Positions 23,269 through 25,668 of a stretch of DNA of 25,668 bases are shown in pieces. Below the pieces are notes generated by a model. The model worked only from the letters and a program-made list of their open reading frames with translations. It had not been told where the DNA came from and searched no databases. The DNA lies in the NCBI GenBank assembly GCA_003218785.1, contig QHOM01000024.1, forward strand, positions 1 to 25,668. Reading direction: 5' to 3'. This DNA is from Verrucomicrobiota bacterium (GTDB lineage: Bacteria > Verrucomicrobiota > Verrucomicrobiia > Chthoniobacterales > UBA10450). Position 1 is the first letter of the stretch; every line of letters starts with the position of its first letter. The position numbers and the translations under genes were made by a program.

Positions 23269-23803
23269 ATCTTAACAAACATGACTCGGTCGTGAGCAGC
23301 GCGCCCGCGCCGTTCACATCAATTGCGCCGCCTTCCAAAATCATGCCTGGATAAAACACCGGAATATCCAGAATTTCTGCGACGCGCGTTGGCGCAACTT
23401 CATCCAAATCGAATGGCGGATATTTGTTCCCCCAGGCATTGTAATCCCAATCCACGGCGGCAAGTTTTGGATCGAGATCACGCGTGAGAAATATCGGTCC
23501 GTGATCGCGGCACCAGGGCTCGTTCGTGGGAAGCACGTGAAACGAGATTCGGTCCATCGGCAATCGGCCAAAAACTTCACGCGCTTCGGCTTCATGCGCG
23601 CCATTGCAAACGTTAATGCAGACATGCTCAGATTCGATCAGCGCCTCGACCATCGCTCGCAACGGCGGCATGACGCGATCGAACGAGTCCGGAAAACTGA
23701 TCCCTTCGCGCCGCGGCCAGGAAAGCCAAGTGGCAGCATGCGGTTCCCATTCTGCCGGCATGCGATAACCGAGGGCGGCGGGAGTCTGGCAAGGCTTCTC
23801 CAC
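23255..23803 (-). pseudogene. aguA: Agmatine deiminase, N-terminal fragment
   Basis: Agmatine deiminase converts agmatine to N-carbamoylputrescine on the path to putrescine. This half has ALGYRMPAEWEPHAATWLSWP, VLPTNEPWCRDHGPIFL, the substrate-binding DWDYNAWGNKYPPFDLD and ILEGGAIDVNGAGALLTTESCLL, after which the frame fails and stops at 23255. Relatives continue for about 40 residues (ending in a GDDTDGH motif) before the part found in the second fragment; here that DNA is absent. The product would be inactive as written. The start is a GTG at 23803, directly after a heptad repeat. No carbamoylputrescine amidase gene is in the window. Confidence 0.8.
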
Positions 23804-23810
23804 GGACGTA

Positions 23811-23845
23811 AACGTTCAACGCCCAACGCCGAACGTCCAATTTCG
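23811..23845 (-). repeat. Heptanucleotide repeat before agmatine deiminase
   Basis: On the + strand, 7-nt units AACGTTC, AACGCCC, AACGCCG, AACGTCC, AATTTCG start at 23811, 23818, 23825, 23832 and 23839. Read toward the gene, four of the five units carry GTT and the array ends 7 nt before the GTG start at 23803. It occupies most of the 53-bp gap to the upstream membrane gene. Confidence 0.85.
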
Positions 23846-23856
23846 AAATTCCGTCG

Positions 23857-24276
23857 CTAAGACGTTTGTGCAGCCGCGGGTTTGTAAATCGCCCCGACGA
23901 TCGCACCGGTTACGATCATCTCAATGAAGCCGCCGATGCTCCAGAGCACCAGCAGTTCCGCCGGAAGCGGCTGTGTCGCGTAAATCATGAAACGCATGCT
24001 AATGGCCAAGAGTTCCAGCATGATGCCAAGCTTGATTCCAGCAGCGACGCCCCCACCAGCGAAACCACTGCCGTAGATCATGACAAACACCAACGCCAGG
24101 CCAGCCTGTCCGAGAATGATCCAATGGAAGAGACTCATCGTTTCAGCTCGCGGTCGCCACAGACTCTGGGTTTGCGCGTAGATGTCTTTCAAGAGCACGC
24201 CGTTATGAATCCATCCCCAAAGAAAGATGAAAATAAACGCTGCGACGAACGCGATGAAAAATTTCTTCCAGTTCAT
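23857..24276 (-). CDS. Small four-helix membrane protein (tandem paralogue A)
   Basis: A 139-residue integral membrane protein with four hydrophobic segments (about 5-24, 50-70, 74-98, 106-130) and short loops. It starts MNWKKFFIAFVAAFIFIFLWGW and ends IVGAIYKPAAAQTS. I do not recognise a named family; length and layout recall small DUF-type membrane proteins of the DUF1761 kind, but without matching motifs. The ATG at 24276 has AAGGGA 5 nt upstream. The neighbour at 24299-24718 is a clear paralogue with almost the same first 14 residues and a similar end (GAIIGAIYK), so the pair arose by tandem duplication and may form a heteromer. Confidence 0.7.
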   Translation of the reverse strand: MNWKKFFIAFVAAFIFIFLWGWIHNGVLLKDIYAQTQSLWRPRAETMSLFHWIILGQAGLALVFVMIYGSGFAGGGVAAGIKLGIMLELLAISMRFMIYATQPLPAELLVLWSIGGFIEMIVTGAIVGAIYKPAAAQTS

Positions 24277-24298
24277 AATTTCCCTTCTGTTTTAGAAT

Positions 24299-24718
24299 CT
24301 AAGTCGCAGCGGGTGAGCTGGACTTGTAGATCGCGCCAATGATTGCGCCGGCAACGCCGAACATAATTAGGTCGCCCACGATCCACCCGCAGAGAATTTT
24401 CGTCGTTAGCGGCTGTACTGCGTAGATGATGAAATCGTTGCCGATATAAACAAGCGCCAGCAAAATGCCCAAACGCGCACATGCGCCTGCGCCCCCTGCG
24501 GGTACAAATTTCGCGCAAAGCAGCGTCAGAAAGAACGCCATCACAATGTGGCCAAAAACGAGCCACGAAAAATAGCTGCCGAATTCCGCTTCGGGCCGCC
24601 AAAGCGCAGGCACTTCCTGATGCACGCCGTGCATCAGCTTGCCGTACCAGATGAATCCAAACACAAAAATGAAACCAAACGCTGCGACGAATGCGATGAA
24701 GAATTTTTTCCAATCCAT
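24299..24718 (-). CDS. Small four-helix membrane protein (tandem paralogue B)
   Basis: A 139-residue protein from the ATG at 24718, the same length as its paralogue 22 bp downstream. It begins MDWKKFFIAFVAAFGFIFVF, has ALWRPEAEFGSYFSWLVFGH matching SLWRPRAETMSLFHWIILGQ of the other copy, and ends GAIIGAIYKSSSPAAT. Four membrane segments are evident. The WRP motif after the first helix and the GAIxGAIYK end are the parts kept in both copies. The frame is open upstream to 24784, but the paralogue alignment fixes the start at 24718. Function is not known. Confidence 0.7.
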   Translation of the reverse strand: MDWKKFFIAFVAAFGFIFVFGFIWYGKLMHGVHQEVPALWRPEAEFGSYFSWLVFGHIVMAFFLTLLCAKFVPAGGAGACARLGILLALVYIGNDFIIYAVQPLTTKILCGWIVGDLIMFGVAGAIIGAIYKSSSPAAT

Positions 24719-24841
24719 AATTTCTTTCGGTTGAGGTTCTTGTTGAGTCCCATCAAGCCCAGACACTTTTATCGCAAACCGCACGTCGATGTCGATCTAA
24801 AATTAGCTGCAAACAGGGCGCCAGGGTTTCCCGCCGCGCTC

Positions 24842-24860
24842 TGACGGCTAGGAGGCCGTC
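24842..24860 (-). terminator. Hairpin at the bioB stop
   Basis: GACGGC, a 6-nt loop and GCCGTC form a 6-bp stem that spans the bioB stop codon. No U-tract follows. The 129 bp between bioB and paralogue B hold nothing else I can support. Confidence 0.35.
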
Positions 24861-25668
24861 GCTCCTCGAGAGTGCAACCCGAGTTCGCGCAAAAGGGCAA
24901 CATCCACGTCGCCTGCTGGATTTTTCGCCGTGAGGAGTTTATCGCCGTAAAAAATTGAATTCGCGCCGGCGAAAAAACAGAGCGCCTGGCCTTCGCGTGA
25001 AAACCGGGTGCGACCCGCGGCCAAACGAACCCGCGCCTTCGGAAGCGCGATTCGTGTCACGGCAACAAGACAAACCAGATCAAAAATATCGACCGGCGGT
25101 TGGTTGGCCAGCGGTGTGCCAGGCATCGCCATTAAACAATTGATCGGCACGCTTTCGGGAGGCGGATCGAAATTGCTCGATACTTCCAGCATGCGCAGGC
25201 GATCACCCTCGGATTCGCCCATGCCGATGATCCCACCACAGCAAACCGACATCCCGCTCTCCTGCACCGCGGCGATCGTGTCGAGCCGATCCTGAAACGT
25301 GTGTGTGCTCACAATTTCCGGATAAAACTCGGGAGAAGTGTCAATGTTATGGTTGTAGACCGTAACTCCAGCGGCTTTAAGTTTCCGCGCTTCCACTGAA
25401 CCGATTTCACCGAGCGTGACACAAACTTCCATGCCGAGTCGGCTCACTTCCTGCACGATTTCAAGTACACCCTGAAATTTTTCTGAGCCATCGCGTACGC
25501 CGCGCCAGGCTGCGCCCATGCAAAATCGCGTTGCGCCTTGCGCATGCGCCCGCCGCGGCCACGGCCATTACGTCTTCCAGTGATAACACTTGTTCGCGTT
25601 CGACGCCGGTTGAATAATGAGCGGACTGGGCGCAATAAGCGCAGTCTTCACTGCAACCGCCGGTCTTA
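24848..25668 (-). pseudogene. bioB: Biotin synthase, 5'-truncated by the window edge and frameshifted
   Basis: Radical-SAM enzyme that inserts sulfur into dethiobiotin. At the window edge (25667 downward) the frame reads KTGGCSEDCAYCAQSAHYSTGV with the CxxxCxxC cluster ligands. Near 25544 the frame changes by one base, after which AQGATRFCMGAAWRGVRDG leads into the long downstream frame (24848-25543) with VCVTLGEIG, VYNHNIDTSPEFYPEIVSTH, CCGGIIGMGES, ESVPINCLMAMPGTPLA, AAGRTRFSREGQALCFFAGANSIFYGDKLLT. Where relatives have two codons between AVAAA and AQGATRF, here there are seven bases. A single-base insertion, real or from sequencing, explains it. The 5' end of the gene lies outside the window. 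Confidence 0.85.

Noticed and set aside
25444..25635. 63-codon minus-strand frame at the bioB region
   Set aside because: Arg-rich shadow; the true bioB frame with CxxxCxxC lies next to it.

Overview
The window looks like part of a GC-rich (roughly 55%) Gram-negative chromosome, most likely a soil-type Verrucomicrobiota (Spartobacteria/Chthoniobacterales-like). This is an inference from protein character (DUF2891, MidA, lone EIIA, KdsD for lipopolysaccharide, GT39/GT2 envelope genes, a gap-pgk-tpiA operon, maltooligosyl-trehalose synthase) and not from a marker gene. I saw no tRNA, rRNA, CRISPR array, phage or transposase gene, and no gene-free stretch over 300 bases.

Layout. 1-447: 3' end of a DUF2891 gene, convergent with a MidA-type methyltransferase (503-1687, -). 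1765-5362 (+): a class A penicillin-binding protein with an altered transpeptidase nucleophile motif and a frame-shifted proline-rich tail, then an uncharacterised glycosyltransferase-like protein. 5480-6963 (-): a GT4 glycosyltransferase and a small secreted protein. 7033-9613 (+): kdsD, efp (Asn at the tip position that is Lys or Arg in characterised EF-Ps) and an HExxH membrane protein. 9683-15044 (-): treY, argS and a PtsN-like EIIA. 15133-17908 (-): a PAP2 phosphatase - GT39 - GT2 envelope-glycosylation operon joined by ATGA overlaps. 18000-18665 (+): a LolA-like periplasmic protein. 18784-21741 (-): gap-pgk-tpiA. 21848-22814 (+): a GDSL esterase and an HMA protein. 22873-25668 (-): agmatine deiminase, two tandem paralogous membrane proteins, and bioB running off the edge.

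Two patterns go beyond the gene list. First, at least nine starts are directly preceded by short tandem repeats with a period of mostly 7 nt (8 to 11 nt at three genes). The unit sequence differs from gene to gene, but the array nearly always ends within about 11 nt of a start codon, often a TTG or GTG start with no Shine-Dalgarno sequence. Cyanobacterial heptanucleotide STRRs are the nearest known parallel; start-codon-anchored arrays with locus-specific units deserve systematic study. Second, six reading frames are broken (PBP tail, GT39, PAP2, pgk/tpiA junction, agmatine deiminase, bioB). In four of these a block estimated at tens of codons is missing at the break. Loss of the start of tpiA, a core glycolytic gene, makes assembly error the leading explanation, but real deletion is not excluded.

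Convergent gene pairs are separated by imperfect inverted-repeat elements of about 55-125 bp that overlap or abut stop codons and may act as bidirectional terminators or as MITE/REP-like dispersed elements. A further 115-bp inverted-repeat element lies between argS and treY, and its end supplies one possible treY start codon.
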